DNA from: Spirosoma aureum
Lineage (GTDB): Bacteria; Bacteroidota; Bacteroidia; Cytophagales; Spirosomataceae
Direction: 5' to 3'
DNA: 64,000 nucleotides
Assembly: GCF_011604685.1 (NCBI RefSeq)
Contig: NZ_CP050063.1
Location: 1,262,501-1,326,500, forward strand
Made by a program: the position numbers and the translations under genes
Part shown: positions 33,165-42,830 of the stretch, in pieces
How the letters are laid out: the number at the start of each line of letters is the position of its first letter
Numbering within the stretch: the first letter of the stretch is position 1
The notes under the pieces: model-generated
Database searches by the model: none
What the model saw: only the letters and a program-made list of their open reading frames with translations
What the model was told of the DNA's origin: nothing

Positions 33165-35213
33165 TTAGTTCATTACGCGTTTCACACCTAGCCGACCGAA
33201 TGCACTCTTTAGCCGTACCAACTCTTTATTTTTCAGGCTGATTGAGTCTTTTGCCTGTTGGCTAATGCTACGGGCAACGCTGTCGGAGAGGAACCAACCC
33301 AACGGATATTTATCGTTATAAGCCAGTCGGAGGGTGAGATAATTTGTTCGGGGATTGGTAAAACGATCCATAAAGGAATTGAACATATTGTCGCGGGTGG
33401 TAGAACCGTTGTCCCAGGCATTGAAAAAAGCCAGTAATGGAATCTGTATTTCCTGCAATATGGACCGCTTCTGTGGTAGACTGCCAATCGTATTGCTGTT
33501 CTGAATAAAGAGAATGTAAGGAATGATGGTGACACGTTCGGCCGTATCCAGCCGTCGAATGGAAGGTACTAGGTTATTTAGCAACTGAATGCAGGTTTCG
33601 ACGCCCGAATTGTCAAAATAACCGCCATCGACCACGTGGCCCCCATACCGCTGTTTTTGGCCATTAGCCACGAGCGTATCTTTCTGAACCAGCCCGCCAT
33701 TGGTTACCACCGGAAAGCGACTACATAACGAGGCCGCCGTTTTGAGCGGCACATCCGATCCAAGTATATCCAGTGTTGACACCACATTCTTGAAATAATG
33801 CGGATCGAGTTGCAGATTTGAGGTAATGATTTTCTGGCCCGACTCGGCGAGGGTTCCGTTTAGCAGTAGAGAAGGTAAGTTATAATTGTAGCCACTGGAC
33901 GTGTAATACAATTGAGTCAGTGAAGAGTCGAGGGTACGTAGGCCCAGGTTATCGCGGTAGGAGCCAGACCAGGAGTCTTCCAGCCATTTGGCGCGTTCGA
34001 GAGTCGGTAGGGGGAAAGGCACAAGCCGTTGTATGGACTCCGGAAATAACAGAGCCGCCGATACGCCGGATAAATAATCGTCTCGAATTACTTTTCTGAA
34101 TTGCTGGAATCGATTATTTCGGTCAGCTTCGGCAACATCGCGCAGGAAAGCGGTGTAAAAAACCGTTCCAACGCCCCCGCCCGACACGCCACTCAGAGCA
34201 TATACATGCCGACTGAAGCCCGGAATAATAGAGTCGAGCCGGATGAGTGTTTCGGCCGTCCAGTTCAGTGCGCGGATGCCTCCACCTTCGGCTGCAACCA
34301 GTACTAGTGGAATCGTGTCACCTTCTTCCTGCCTGCGGGCGGCTACCCAGTGGGCAAAGTGTGCTTCCACCGTTGGGCGTTGCGAAATCAGAGGTATTGA
34401 TGAGCCGGTGGCCTGTCGAACGGTAGTGTTATCGTTAAACGCACTAATCACGATCAGATAGACAAATACCATCAACATGAGCGGACGGTACCGGTAATCG
34501 TTGAAATACACCACCAGACTTCCTGCAAACGTGTAGAGTGTAATTCCGAAAATAATGATGGCTGTAGGACGAAAGCTTCGGGCAATTCCCCATTCGACGG
34601 GCAGGCTGAACACAAGAGTCAGTACAATACTGAACACGAGCCCACCAGTAACGACTACCCGCCCGAGCGGATTCCGCCAAAGTGCGCGAATATTCTGCGT
34701 GAAGTTGGTATAGCGTTCCGAAAATTTCCAGTGAACAGGTAAGGCAAAAACCGGTACGTGTTGCTCGACCAGCAGAAATAGGCCGAGCATGAGGCCGCTT
34801 TGGAACACCAGGAGGTAAGGCTGCCAGTGGTTGGGTTTCCAGAAAGAATAAGCCAGAATCAACGCTGGAATCATACCGCCCAGTTTAGGCAACCATCGTA
34901 GCAGGATGTCGCATTCTTTGTTAAGCCGCAGGCCAACAGGCGAAATATGCAGAATCATGCGCGTGCAGCCATAAACCATCCAGCTCCAGAGGAACGTGCT
35001 GAGCAGAATATATTGAAACAGACGGCTAAAGACACCTTCGTCGGTGACCGCATTGACCATGTCGTCGGCCTGATCAGGCACGGTTAGTACGTAGAGCGCA
35101 ACGAGTAGTGTAATGATTATGACAAACGCCTTCCGTTGCGTCTGATAAAACGCAATGACGTAATTTTTAATCTGGTGCTGAAAGGAACGAGGTTCGGCAG
35201 GTTGCACAAGCAA
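33165..35213 (-). CDS. Membrane-anchored patatin-like phospholipase
   Basis: A 682-residue protein. Residues 1-270 contain about seven hydrophobic segments, and residues about 300-680 form a patatin-like hydrolase. The catalytic elements are the oxyanion loop AEGGGIRALNW, the nucleophile in ALSGVSGGGVGTVF (GxSxG) and the catalytic Asp in HVVDGGYFDNSG. Lipid acyl hydrolase activity at the membrane is the likely role. No ATG fits the beginning: the frame opens with TTG at 35213 or GTG at 35207, and the next Met lies after the first membrane span. It is a single gene, divergent from a small secreted-protein gene. Confidence 0.85.
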   Translation of the reverse strand: MLVQPAEPRSFQHQIKNYVIAFYQTQRKAFVIIITLLVALYVLTVPDQADDMVNAVTDEGVFSRLFQYILLSTFLWSWMVYGCTRMILHISPVGLRLNKECDILLRWLPKLGGMIPALILAYSFWKPNHWQPYLLVFQSGLMLGLFLLVEQHVPVFALPVHWKFSERYTNFTQNIRALWRNPLGRVVVTGGLVFSIVLTLVFSLPVEWGIARSFRPTAIIIFGITLYTFAGSLVVYFNDYRYRPLMLMVFVYLIVISAFNDNTTVRQATGSSIPLISQRPTVEAHFAHWVAARRQEEGDTIPLVLVAAEGGGIRALNWTAETLIRLDSIIPGFSRHVYALSGVSGGGVGTVFYTAFLRDVAEADRNNRFQQFRKVIRDDYLSGVSAALLFPESIQRLVPFPLPTLERAKWLEDSWSGSYRDNLGLRTLDSSLTQLYYTSSGYNYNLPSLLLNGTLAESGQKIITSNLQLDPHYFKNVVSTLDILGSDVPLKTAASLCSRFPVVTNGGLVQKDTLVANGQKQRYGGHVVDGGYFDNSGVETCIQLLNNLVPSIRRLDTAERVTIIPYILFIQNSNTIGSLPQKRSILQEIQIPLLAFFNAWDNGSTTRDNMFNSFMDRFTNPRTNYLTLRLAYNDKYPLGWFLSDSVARSISQQAKDSISLKNKELVRLKSAFGRLGVKRVMN

Positions 35214-35317
35214 TTACGATAAATAGGAGTACACAGCAAGTTTTAAACTTCTGCCGGGTGAATAGGGTTTTATAGACATAAATTTACTGGATCTATTGCT
35301 TATAAACCTTTACACGT

Positions 35318-35617
35318 ATGAAGGCGAATTTCCTCTTTTTTGCACTGCTACTTTCGTATGGTAGTTTTGCTCAGCAGGTCGATTCGGCAAAAGTTCAGCC
35401 GAAAGAATCGAAAAATTCATCTGGTTTGGCGAAATATAAAGAAAATGGTCGTTTCCAGAGCCAGCTTAACGTAGGTAGTTCGACTGCTACATCTGGCCAG
35501 ACCCCTGCATTAGGTATTGAAAAGCCAAAAAGCCAGCGTGTTGAATCTTCTTATCAATACGACAATGGCCGCATTACGGGCGGTAAGACGACGCTTAAGT
35601 TTGGTAAAAAGCAGTAA
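35318..35617 (+). CDS. Small secreted protein, unknown function
   Basis: A 99-residue protein with a clear signal peptide (KANFLFFALLLSYGSFAQ) and a mature part rich in Lys, Ser, Gly and Gln (LAKYKENGRFQSQLNVGSS, SQRVESSYQYDNGRITGG). No domain is recognised and the mature protein is probably partly disordered. It is encoded alone, divergently from the patatin gene and about 240 bases before cydA. That downstream gap shows a small GGGCGA...TCGCCC stem near 35774-35793, but nothing else. Confidence 0.75.
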   Translation: MKANFLFFALLLSYGSFAQQVDSAKVQPKESKNSSGLAKYKENGRFQSQLNVGSSTATSGQTPALGIEKPKSQRVESSYQYDNGRITGGKTTLKFGKKQ

Positions 35618-35858
35618 GAATCAAGGAAGTTTTTATTCAGACAATAGCCGGTTTTTCGACCAGTTGAGCCATTATATTGCCATAAATAGGCAGCAAGAAT
35701 AAACGATGCCTTAGTTTTCTGGTAAAATATACTCGATAAACATCCGCTGTATCAGCATCCGGTTGTACCTTTCGGGCGATAGTTTTCTCGCCCTGTTCGC
35801 CCCTTATCGCATTGCTTGTCTGCGACCTCGGCGATCTGTCCCCGCTATCGTTCTGGTT

Positions 35859-37232
35859 ATGGACAACGTAGAATTACTCTCCCGGATTCAGTTCGCTTTC
35901 ACCATCGCATTCCATTACATCTACCCGCCCCTTAGCATTGGTCTAGGCGTTTGCCTTGTAGTGATGGAAGGACTGTATCTAAAAACGAAAAACAAAGTTT
36001 ACGAAGAACTGACCCGTTTCTGGGTCAAAATTTTTGCACTCATTTTCGGTATTGGCGTTGCCACCGGCATTGTTATGGAGTTTGAGTTTGGCACGAACTG
36101 GGCCACCTACTCGCGCTATGTCGGTGATATTTTTGGATCGGCGCTGGCAGCCGAGGGTATTTTTGCGTTTGCGCTGGAGTCGGCTTTCCTGGGTATTCTG
36201 CTGTTTGGCTGGAATAAAGTGAGCCCACGGGTACACTTCATGGCAACGGTACTCGTTGCGCTGGGTTCTATTTTTTCGGCCCTCTGGATTGTAGTCGCGA
36301 ACTCATGGCAGCAAACGCCGTCGGGTTATCGTATTGAAGGGAAAGGCATGCAGGCCCGCGCTATTGTAACCGATTTCTGGGCGATGGTTTTTAATCCTTC
36401 GTCGATTGAGCGGTATTCGCATGTATTGATCGGTGCCTTGCTGGCCGGGTCATTTCTGGTACTGAGCGTTAGTGCCTGGTATATTCTTAAAAAACAGTAT
36501 ATCGTTCATGCGCAGGCTGCGTTTCGGATCGCGTTGTGGGTCGCGGCTGTATCATCGCTGGCACAATTGTTCACCGGTAGTAAGTCGGCAGAAGTGGTCA
36601 CGAAATACCAGCCAGCGAAACTCGCTGCCATGGAAGGCCACTTTGACAAGTTAGCGCCTGCCGATATGTACCTGGTGGGTTGGGTCAATGCCAAAGATCA
36701 GAAAACGACAGGTATTAAAATCCCCGGCGGTTTGTCGTTTTTGGTGCATCAGGATTCGAAAGCGCCAATTGCTGGCCTGAATAGCATTAAACCGGAAGAC
36801 CGCCCGACGGCTGTCAACTTCGTTTTTCAAACCTACCACCTGATGATTGCCATCGGCATGACGCTAATCGGGCTAACCCTGTTCAGTTTGTTCATGCTTT
36901 ACCGAAAAAAACTGTTTGAAACCCGTTGGCTGATGGTCGTTTTTGTGTTCTCGGTGTTGCTGCCGCAGATTGCCAACCAGGTTGGCTGGTATACGGCGGA
37001 GGTCGGTCGGCAACCGTGGGTTGTCTATGGCCTGCTCAGAACGTCAAATGCACTGTCGCAGGCGGTTAAAGCAGAGCATGTTCTGGCCTCATTAATTCTA
37101 TTTACATTCATTTATGTGATGCTGTTTGGCCTGTTTCTGTACTTGCTGAACAAGAAAATACAGCACGGCCCCGATGTGATAGACTCCGATCAGGAGGAAC
37201 CTTCGTCGCGCATGAATCCGGTATTTAACTAA
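35859..37232 (+). CDS. cydA: Cytochrome bd-type quinol oxidase subunit I
   Basis: A 457-residue subunit, about nine membrane spans. The start is the ATG at 35859 (DNVELLSRIQFAFTIAFHYIYPP); the longer frame begins with TTG. The family motif with a heme-ligand His is FHYIYPPLSIGLG, and the MEFEFGTNWATYSRYVGDIFG segment carries the conserved acidic residues of the proton/heme region. RYSHVLIGALLAG holds a further heme-ligand His and EVGRQPWVVYGLLRT ends the quinol site. The Q-loop is short, as in the CIO/bd group of many Bacteroidota. It reduces oxygen to water with quinol electrons and supports microaerobic growth. cydB follows after 87 bases. Confidence 0.95.
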   Translation: MDNVELLSRIQFAFTIAFHYIYPPLSIGLGVCLVVMEGLYLKTKNKVYEELTRFWVKIFALIFGIGVATGIVMEFEFGTNWATYSRYVGDIFGSALAAEGIFAFALESAFLGILLFGWNKVSPRVHFMATVLVALGSIFSALWIVVANSWQQTPSGYRIEGKGMQARAIVTDFWAMVFNPSSIERYSHVLIGALLAGSFLVLSVSAWYILKKQYIVHAQAAFRIALWVAAVSSLAQLFTGSKSAEVVTKYQPAKLAAMEGHFDKLAPADMYLVGWVNAKDQKTTGIKIPGGLSFLVHQDSKAPIAGLNSIKPEDRPTAVNFVFQTYHLMIAIGMTLIGLTLFSLFMLYRKKLFETRWLMVVFVFSVLLPQIANQVGWYTAEVGRQPWVVYGLLRTSNALSQAVKAEHVLASLILFTFIYVMLFGLFLYLLNKKIQHGPDVIDSDQEEPSSRMNPVFN

Positions 37233-37251
37233 AGAGTGGATGAGTGTACGG

Positions 37252-37303
37252 GCGAATGAGCGAACCAGACACGGATCGATCTTTCACTCGTTCACTCATT
37301 CGC
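37252..37303. repeat. Inverted octamer-type repeat between cydA and cydB
   Basis: The cydA-cydB gap holds GAGTGGATGAGTG-like units on the left and CACTCGTTCACTCATTCGCC-like units on the right. The best paired arms are 37252-37264 (GCGAATGAGCGAA) and 37291-37303 (TTCACTCATTCGC), 12 of 13 matched. The same type of element precedes gltX at 49085-49195. Confidence 0.6.
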
Positions 37304-37319
37304 CATTCACTCATTACTT

Positions 37320-38354
37320 ATGGATACTGTTCTTGGTATTGATCTTCCTACGTGGTGGTTTTTGCTGATTGGGGCGCTGATTAGTGGCTACGGCATTTTA
37401 GACGGGTTCGACCTTGGAGCCGGCGCTTTACACCTGTTTTTCCGTAAAGAAGAAAGTCGCCGGATTGCGCTCAATGCCATTGGGCCGGTTTGGGACGGAA
37501 ATGAAGTCTGGCTCGTGATTGGGGCTGGCTCGTTGTTTGCAGCTTTCCCGCTCGTATACGGCACAATTCTGTCGGTATTTTATCTGCCCTTCATCCTGTT
37601 TTTAGTCGCCATTATTTTCCGGGCAATTTCGATCGAGTTTCGGAGTAAAGAAAAAATGAAGTGGTGGCGAAAGCTCTGGGATATAAGTTTTTGTGTGTCC
37701 AGTATTGCCATTTCGATGCTGTTGGGTCTGATTCTGGGGAACCTCATTCAGGGTATTCCGCTGAATGCCAACCACGAATTTGTTGGCCGTCTGCGTGATT
37801 TCTTCAACCCGTATGCCTTGCTGGTTGCTATCACGGTGCTGTCGTTGTTTATGATGCACGGGGCTATGTATCTGATCATGAAAACCGAAGACCGAATCTT
37901 TGCCCGGTTGACGATTATTGCCAACAATACCAGTAAGTTTTTTATTCTGTGCTTCATGGCGACCTCACTGGCAACGCTGATTTACGTGCCGCACATGACC
38001 GCCATCTTCAAAGATTATCCGGAATTATTTGTCTTGCCGATTGGGGCTGTGCTCATTGTGTTGAATATCCGCCGAAGTATCGAAAAGCGGCAATATCGGC
38101 GTGGTTTTGTATCGTCATCCGTCACGACGGCGTTGCTGCTGATCCTGTTTGCAATGGGACTCTATCCCAACCTTGTACTGTCGAACATTGATCCTAAAGG
38201 CCACATTAGCATCTACGAAGCCGCGTCATCGGATGGCTCCCTGCGGACAATGCTGCTGTTTGCCTTCATCGGTATGCCGTTGGTTGGCATGTACACCGTG
38301 TTTATGTTCTGGACATTCCGTGGAAAAGTGAAACTGGAGGAACATAGTTATTAG
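37320..38354 (+). CDS. cydB: Cytochrome bd-type quinol oxidase subunit II
   Basis: A 344-residue membrane subunit with about eight spans. The family signature WWFLLIGALISGYGILDGFDLGAG opens the protein, followed by NAIGPVWDGNEVWLVIGAGSLFAAFPLVYG and RAISIEFRSKEKMKWWRKLWD. It pairs with CydA, encoded just upstream, to form the bd oxidase in the cytoplasmic membrane. The last codons overlap by four bases with the 3' end of the convergent endonuclease V gene, so no terminator separates them. Confidence 0.95.
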   Translation: MDTVLGIDLPTWWFLLIGALISGYGILDGFDLGAGALHLFFRKEESRRIALNAIGPVWDGNEVWLVIGAGSLFAAFPLVYGTILSVFYLPFILFLVAIIFRAISIEFRSKEKMKWWRKLWDISFCVSSIAISMLLGLILGNLIQGIPLNANHEFVGRLRDFFNPYALLVAITVLSLFMMHGAMYLIMKTEDRIFARLTIIANNTSKFFILCFMATSLATLIYVPHMTAIFKDYPELFVLPIGAVLIVLNIRRSIEKRQYRRGFVSSSVTTALLLILFAMGLYPNLVLSNIDPKGHISIYEAASSDGSLRTMLLFAFIGMPLVGMYTVFMFWTFRGKVKLEEHSY

Positions 38355-39046
38355 ACTGATAGATCGGGCCGTTCGCCCTTCCGAAGTGCATTGACCAGAT
38401 TGTGTGCCCTGCGGGTAGGTTCGGGAATCCGGTAGCCACCGTCGCAATTGAGTGTGAGCGAAATGGCCGTTTCGAGATCGATCAAATGACCTGGCGAGAC
38501 ATACACCGGATTGACTTTGTTTTTTGTCCGTAGGGCTGCGCCAATTACATCACCATAATGCGTCATGGGTGACCATGAGCCGCGTTCGGGGGCTGGGTCG
38601 TTATACTTGCCAACGAGCACCGATTTACCACAACCAAACGTCGGGCGGTTCAGAAAAAGTCCGGCATGAGAAGCAATGCCGATCCGTCGCGGATGGGCCG
38701 TACCGTGACCATCGAACATGACCACATCGGGTTCGGTTTTTAGTCGCGCCCAGGCCTGCAACAGCGATGGAATCTCGCGAAACGAAAGCAAGCCTGGAAT
38801 ATAAGGAAACGGCGCTGTGCTGATCACACCCGTTTCTTCGATTGTTTCGAGCGTATCGAGTCGGAGTACTACGATTCCGGCATAAACCGTTTCTTCAAAT
38901 TTATTGAATGAGATGTCGCAGCCTGCAATGGTTTTGGGCGGTTCGGCCAATGGCTCAATGCGAATCTGCGAGCGCAGTTGCTGTTGAAGCGCAATGGCTT
39001 CGGCGGGTGAAACAGCCCAGTCGTGAAGAAGTTGGTAATGCGCCAT
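38351..39046 (-). CDS. nfi: Endonuclease V (deoxyinosine-specific)
   Basis: A 231-residue endonuclease V. Catalytic acidic residues and motifs are visible: IAGCDISFNK (first Asp), YIPGLLSFREIPSLLQAWARL (Glu), DVVMFDGHGTAHPRRIGIASHAGL (second Asp and the PYIP/DGxG features), and VYVSPGHLIDLETAI near the end. The enzyme cleaves at the second phosphodiester bond 3' to deoxyinosine or other damaged bases to start repair. Length is normal. Its 3' end overlaps cydB by four bases in convergent orientation. Confidence 0.95.
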   Translation of the reverse strand: MAHYQLLHDWAVSPAEAIALQQQLRSQIRIEPLAEPPKTIAGCDISFNKFEETVYAGIVVLRLDTLETIEETGVISTAPFPYIPGLLSFREIPSLLQAWARLKTEPDVVMFDGHGTAHPRRIGIASHAGLFLNRPTFGCGKSVLVGKYNDPAPERGSWSPMTHYGDVIGAALRTKNKVNPVYVSPGHLIDLETAISLTLNCDGGYRIPEPTRRAHNLVNALRKGERPDLSV

Positions 39047-39117
39047 ATGAAAACAGGAAATCGGTCATTACCTAACGAATAAAACCAGAGCAGAGTTTAA
39101 AATAGGCTGTTCGGAAC

Positions 39118-39150
39118 AGACCTATAAGGTTTTCAAAACCTTACAGGTCT
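39118..39150. repeat. ACCTATAAGG-type hairpin overlapping a stop codon
   Basis: Arms 39118-39133 and 39135-39150 (AGACCTATAAGGTTTT and its near complement) pair with one G-T type mismatch around a minimal loop. The right arm includes the last codons and TAA stop (39141-39143) of the S41 peptidase gene. The same core ACCTATAAGG recurs in the hairpin at 50763-50795. It probably acts as a terminator. Confidence 0.7.
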
Positions 39151-40667
39151 CCCATGCTGTCCCGAATGAGTTTCTTGATAAACTCAAGCTGGTTATCGGT
39201 GTGATTTAAAATAGTATCAATGCTGATCGGAACGTCATAATCCGGCATCGTGCCGCGTCCGGTTTGAGTGGGCTTTCCAACGGCGTTATTGTAATAGACC
39301 AAGGGCGTACCTACGTAAATCCTGGAATGGGGGAGCTCAAGGTGAACAAAACTCCCCCCATTACCGCCTTCATAAGCTCCGCCAGATTCTTCACCCACAA
39401 AGGTGCCGATTCGGTTTGCATGCGCTACGGCCAAAAATTCGGAGGTTGTTGAGCCGCTGCGTCCATTCATCAGCATATAGACCTGACCCTTAAATCGATT
39501 TGGCTTGGGATACTGGAGTTTCAGTTCCCGGCTGTTATCGTCTTCCTTGACGGTGAACGTACCGTCTTTTTCGGGGATCAGTTCATTTTTGACATTTTTT
39601 AGATCATCAGCTGACAGGTCCGAAAATTTCAGAAACTCGGATCTGTCGGTAACGGTGTGCTGCTGAGCATAATAACGAACAGCCGAGTCCGACTTCATCA
39701 GATACGTGAACAGTTCTACGCCCTGAATATCCCACCCACCCGGATTGCTCCTGAGGTCAATAATCAAATGGCGCGCTTTCTTCTTCTCGATTTTCGCCAG
39801 ACTCTCATCCATAAATGTTCTGAACCGGGCTGCTGCCGTTTCGCTGCTGTTGGCTCCTTTGCCACCGAAGCTGTCGATTCGCAAATAGGCAGTTTGGGTC
39901 GTATCCTTCAGAAACGATAAACGCCAGGGGTGTTTCGATTGATTTTTGCCATACCAGGCCAGCATCTGTGTGTTGACCGGGTTTTTCTTATAGGCTGACA
40001 TAGAACCCGAAAAGGTTTGCGCGGGCACATCGACCTGTATCGAATCGCCCGTCAGACTCCTGAATGTTAGCCGAAACGTATCCGGCTGGTCAATGAACCA
40101 GTAATAAAACAAGGCGAAAAGCTGGCCTTGAAAGGCTGCCTGTTTCGATGTTTGATTATAGCCATCAGCCCAGTGATGGCGATAAAATACCTGCCTGATA
40201 CTGTCCATCGATTGCCCGTTGATACGCAGCAAATCGAAACCTGGTTTGATGCGCTGGTCGGTTGTACCATTGAACAGAACGTAGGAATGATTTTGCACGG
40301 GAAACAGAAAGAAAGGAAGTGTTTTCCAATGGCTGACAAACAGTTTTTGCCAGTTTTTGGTCGGGAGGGAATGCGTATGGGCACAGCGAATGTCGGCAAT
40401 AAGCGCTTCAATGGTCTTATAAAACTCGTAGAAAGGGAGTGGGTTTGTCAATGTCGCGGCAATACTGTCCAGTTTAGCCTGCATGATGGGTTTAGACGTA
40501 TAGCGGTACAACCCCGGATGTGTTTCTTCCAGAAGTCGGCGCAAATACCGGAAGTCGGCCTGCATATCGACGGGTTGTAGAACCTTGGTTTTTAAGGTAT
40601 CAATACCCGGTTGAGCGCTGAGTGTGAACGAACACAGGACAATAAGAAAACCGAAAATGAGCTTCAT
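39141..40667 (-). CDS. Secreted S41-family (tail-specific protease type) peptidase
   Basis: A 508-residue exported protein from the ATG at 40665-40667 (signal KLIFGFLIVLCSFTLSAQ). An N-terminal helical region (about residues 30-130, with LEETHPGLYRY) is followed by the S41/TSPc domain: HLIIDLRSNPGGWD, the catalytic Ser in LMNGRSGSTTSEFLA and FVGEESGGAYEG. It belongs to the Bacteroidota secreted S41 group whose substrates are unknown. Residues near DGTFTVKEDDNSRELKLQYP form an insertion. It is monocistronic, with the repeat hairpin at its 3' end. Confidence 0.9.
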   Translation of the reverse strand: MKLIFGFLIVLCSFTLSAQPGIDTLKTKVLQPVDMQADFRYLRRLLEETHPGLYRYTSKPIMQAKLDSIAATLTNPLPFYEFYKTIEALIADIRCAHTHSLPTKNWQKLFVSHWKTLPFFLFPVQNHSYVLFNGTTDQRIKPGFDLLRINGQSMDSIRQVFYRHHWADGYNQTSKQAAFQGQLFALFYYWFIDQPDTFRLTFRSLTGDSIQVDVPAQTFSGSMSAYKKNPVNTQMLAWYGKNQSKHPWRLSFLKDTTQTAYLRIDSFGGKGANSSETAAARFRTFMDESLAKIEKKKARHLIIDLRSNPGGWDIQGVELFTYLMKSDSAVRYYAQQHTVTDRSEFLKFSDLSADDLKNVKNELIPEKDGTFTVKEDDNSRELKLQYPKPNRFKGQVYMLMNGRSGSTTSEFLAVAHANRIGTFVGEESGGAYEGGNGGSFVHLELPHSRIYVGTPLVYYNNAVGKPTQTGRGTMPDYDVPISIDTILNHTDNQLEFIKKLIRDSMGDL

Positions 40668-40713
40668 TGTAGGTTGTTTTTTGACCAAAACAGCCTAAAA
40701 CCGACGTGCTTAT

Positions 40714-41874
40714 CTACTCAAATCCCGATTTGAGAGATGCTTTCTTCTGTTGGGCGACGTATTCACCCGGCGACATACCCGCAAGTTGCTTAAATGTTCG
40801 TTGAAAGGTAGCCTGCGAATTAAAACCGCACTCGAACGCAATGCCAGTCAGTGTAAGGTATTCGTAGGCCGGATCAGTTAGCCGCTGTTTCACTTCATTG
40901 ACACGGTGTTCGTTAATAAAGCTGTTGAAATTTTTTCCTACGTGTTGGTTCAGTACAGCCGATATGATCTTGGGGTGTAATCGGGTATGCTGACCCAATT
41001 TTTCGACGGTCAACTCGGGATCTAAAAAAAGACGCTCTGTGTGCATGGCTGTCGACAGCAGACCGATTACCTGACTAATTGTTTCACCCGGTAAATCGGA
41101 CGAACTGACTGATTTCGGGGGGAGTTTACTGATGGCCTCCGACCGGGTGTTCAGGTAACCTTTCAGCCCCAGCCAATAAATCAGGATAGCGATGGGAACA
41201 TAAACCGGATACCAGCCTAACTGATCAAGCAACGGGCCTCGCCAGCCCGGTACGATATACGGGATCATGAACAATAGCCAGATTGACTGAAAGAGCAGAA
41301 AGGCGTTGATGAACTGACGAAGCCAGCGTAAACGCTGCTGGACGGTATCTGAATCCTGCGAAGGCGATGATTGGCGATTCAGCAGGCGTTTGGTCAGAAA
41401 TAAGTAGATGGTGACCGAAATCCAGCGTGGAATATCGACATAGGTATTGTATTCGTCCATGACATACCCCCAGGTCGGTCCTTCTTTTTGAGGAAAGAAA
41501 CCCAGGAGTAGACCGCCAATAAATACCCAACCCATCAGTGGCGCCCCCAGATCCAGAATAACTGAGTAAAAATGCCGTCGTTCCGATTTGCTCAATCGAA
41601 AAGCGGGGTCAAGAACCGATTTTGTATAGAAATAGATAAGTGGCCCGATGGGCATGGCCAGAAAGAAGGGGAGGATCTCTATGGCCAGGCTCAACCATCG
41701 ACTGGAAACGGGTACACCCACCGCAAAGCTCATCAGCGATAGTGAAGCAATGAGTGTCGCCAGCAGTCGATTCGATAATTGACGACCCTTTCGGTTAACC
41801 CACAGGAGCGTTGCCAGAATAAATCCTTGAAGGGCACCCAGCAGTAAGATCAGGTCAAAGGGAGAAATAGTCAT
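40714..41874 (-). CDS. Membrane-bound AraC-family regulator
   Basis: A 386-residue protein with seven predicted membrane spans in the first 230 residues and a C-terminal AraC HTH domain (about 270-375): LTVEKLGQHTRLHPKIISAVLNQHVGKNFNSFINEHRVNEVKQRL and TGIAFECGFNSQATFQRTFKQLAGMSPGEY. Membrane AraC proteins of this type are frequent in Bacteroidota; the membrane part probably senses a lipophilic or envelope signal. It lies 46 bases upstream of the S41 peptidase gene on the same strand, so that peptidase is a possible target or operon partner. Confidence 0.9.
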   Translation of the reverse strand: MTISPFDLILLLGALQGFILATLLWVNRKGRQLSNRLLATLIASLSLMSFAVGVPVSSRWLSLAIEILPFFLAMPIGPLIYFYTKSVLDPAFRLSKSERRHFYSVILDLGAPLMGWVFIGGLLLGFFPQKEGPTWGYVMDEYNTYVDIPRWISVTIYLFLTKRLLNRQSSPSQDSDTVQQRLRWLRQFINAFLLFQSIWLLFMIPYIVPGWRGPLLDQLGWYPVYVPIAILIYWLGLKGYLNTRSEAISKLPPKSVSSSDLPGETISQVIGLLSTAMHTERLFLDPELTVEKLGQHTRLHPKIISAVLNQHVGKNFNSFINEHRVNEVKQRLTDPAYEYLTLTGIAFECGFNSQATFQRTFKQLAGMSPGEYVAQQKKASLKSGFE

Positions 41875-41943
41875 GCAGAAAAGGCCTATCGATACGGGCG
41901 CATTTCACTTGATATGCTGGCCTGCTATTTCTGGGAAAAGCCA

Positions 41944-42564
41944 CTAATCCACAATCTTTACCCGAATTCGGTGTGGTGCGGGCTGGTTACCACCGAAATA
42001 AAGGCCGGTGCTGTAGGCAAATGATTTATCGTGCGTAAACGGAATGGGCGTACCACCGAGAATCTGATAAACCTTCCGGTCGTAATCAATCTTTATGGTC
42101 ATCCGGGTGGGTTGGTTGATGGCGGTTTCGGCTATTTTAAAATCAATTCGTTTGCCTTCCACATACACATAAGCACCCAGATCGATACGGCTGGTTTTGG
42201 GATTCCATCGCCAGCCTACCCGTGCACCATCGACCTGATGGGGTGGTACACCATCGAGCGACTGATCTTTTGAGCCAACGAACCCTAAACCAATAACTTT
42301 GTTCCAGTCGTCGGCATCAACAGCCCCAATATCGTAAATACAGCTACTATCGAAGGTAACTTCAGCCGTTATCTGACCCGGACTGACTAGCAAACCTACC
42401 TTACGTTTGGGCATTGGCTCATGCTCACCTTCTTCAATAACAACCCAATCCGGATTTGATAGCAGAAAATCGGGCACGCATGCGCTCATGAACAGGCAAA
42501 TACCCACAAGAAGTGCTTTAGCTGCGAGTGCCGAAGAGCGTACCGGTGAATCAAAACGAAGCAT
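41944..42564 (-). CDS. Lipoprotein, unknown function
   Basis: A 206-residue lipoprotein with a long N-terminal region before the lipobox (ALLVGICLFMSAC). The mature part is beta-rich and resembles a concanavalin-like sandwich: ITAEVTFDSSCIYDIGAVDADDWNKVIGLGFVGS, then RVGWRWNPKTSRIDLGAYVYVEGKRI and TGLYFGGNQPAPHRIRVKIVD. I do not recognise a specific family. It is upstream of the membrane AraC gene on the same strand with a 69-base gap. The 266 bases to the next gene contain no evident feature. Confidence 0.75.
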   Translation of the reverse strand: MLRFDSPVRSSALAAKALLVGICLFMSACVPDFLLSNPDWVVIEEGEHEPMPKRKVGLLVSPGQITAEVTFDSSCIYDIGAVDADDWNKVIGLGFVGSKDQSLDGVPPHQVDGARVGWRWNPKTSRIDLGAYVYVEGKRIDFKIAETAINQPTRMTIKIDYDRKVYQILGGTPIPFTHDKSFAYSTGLYFGGNQPAPHRIRVKIVD

Positions 42565-42830
42565 AACGATGAAACAGAAAGACGTAACTTTTGTGCAAAT
42601 AACGCTATAAATAAACGAATCGGTATCCCGTTTGGTCAGTCGAAAATTATCGATCGGTATAATAATTTTTAGATTACCTAACTCTTAAAGATGAGTATAT
42701 AAATGTATTTGCTTGATTTATAAGAGCCGTAGGTTAATGATAACATCACTTCATTAGGACTATTTGTAGGTATAAATGACAACCTTTTGTATTTTTCTGC
42801 ATCCGTATCCAAACACATAACTTCCCGTTT

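Noticed and set aside
40128..40580. 150-codon rightward frame opposite the S41 peptidase gene
   Set aside because: The opposite strand codes for a clear peptidase N-terminal region; this frame has no recognisable motif.
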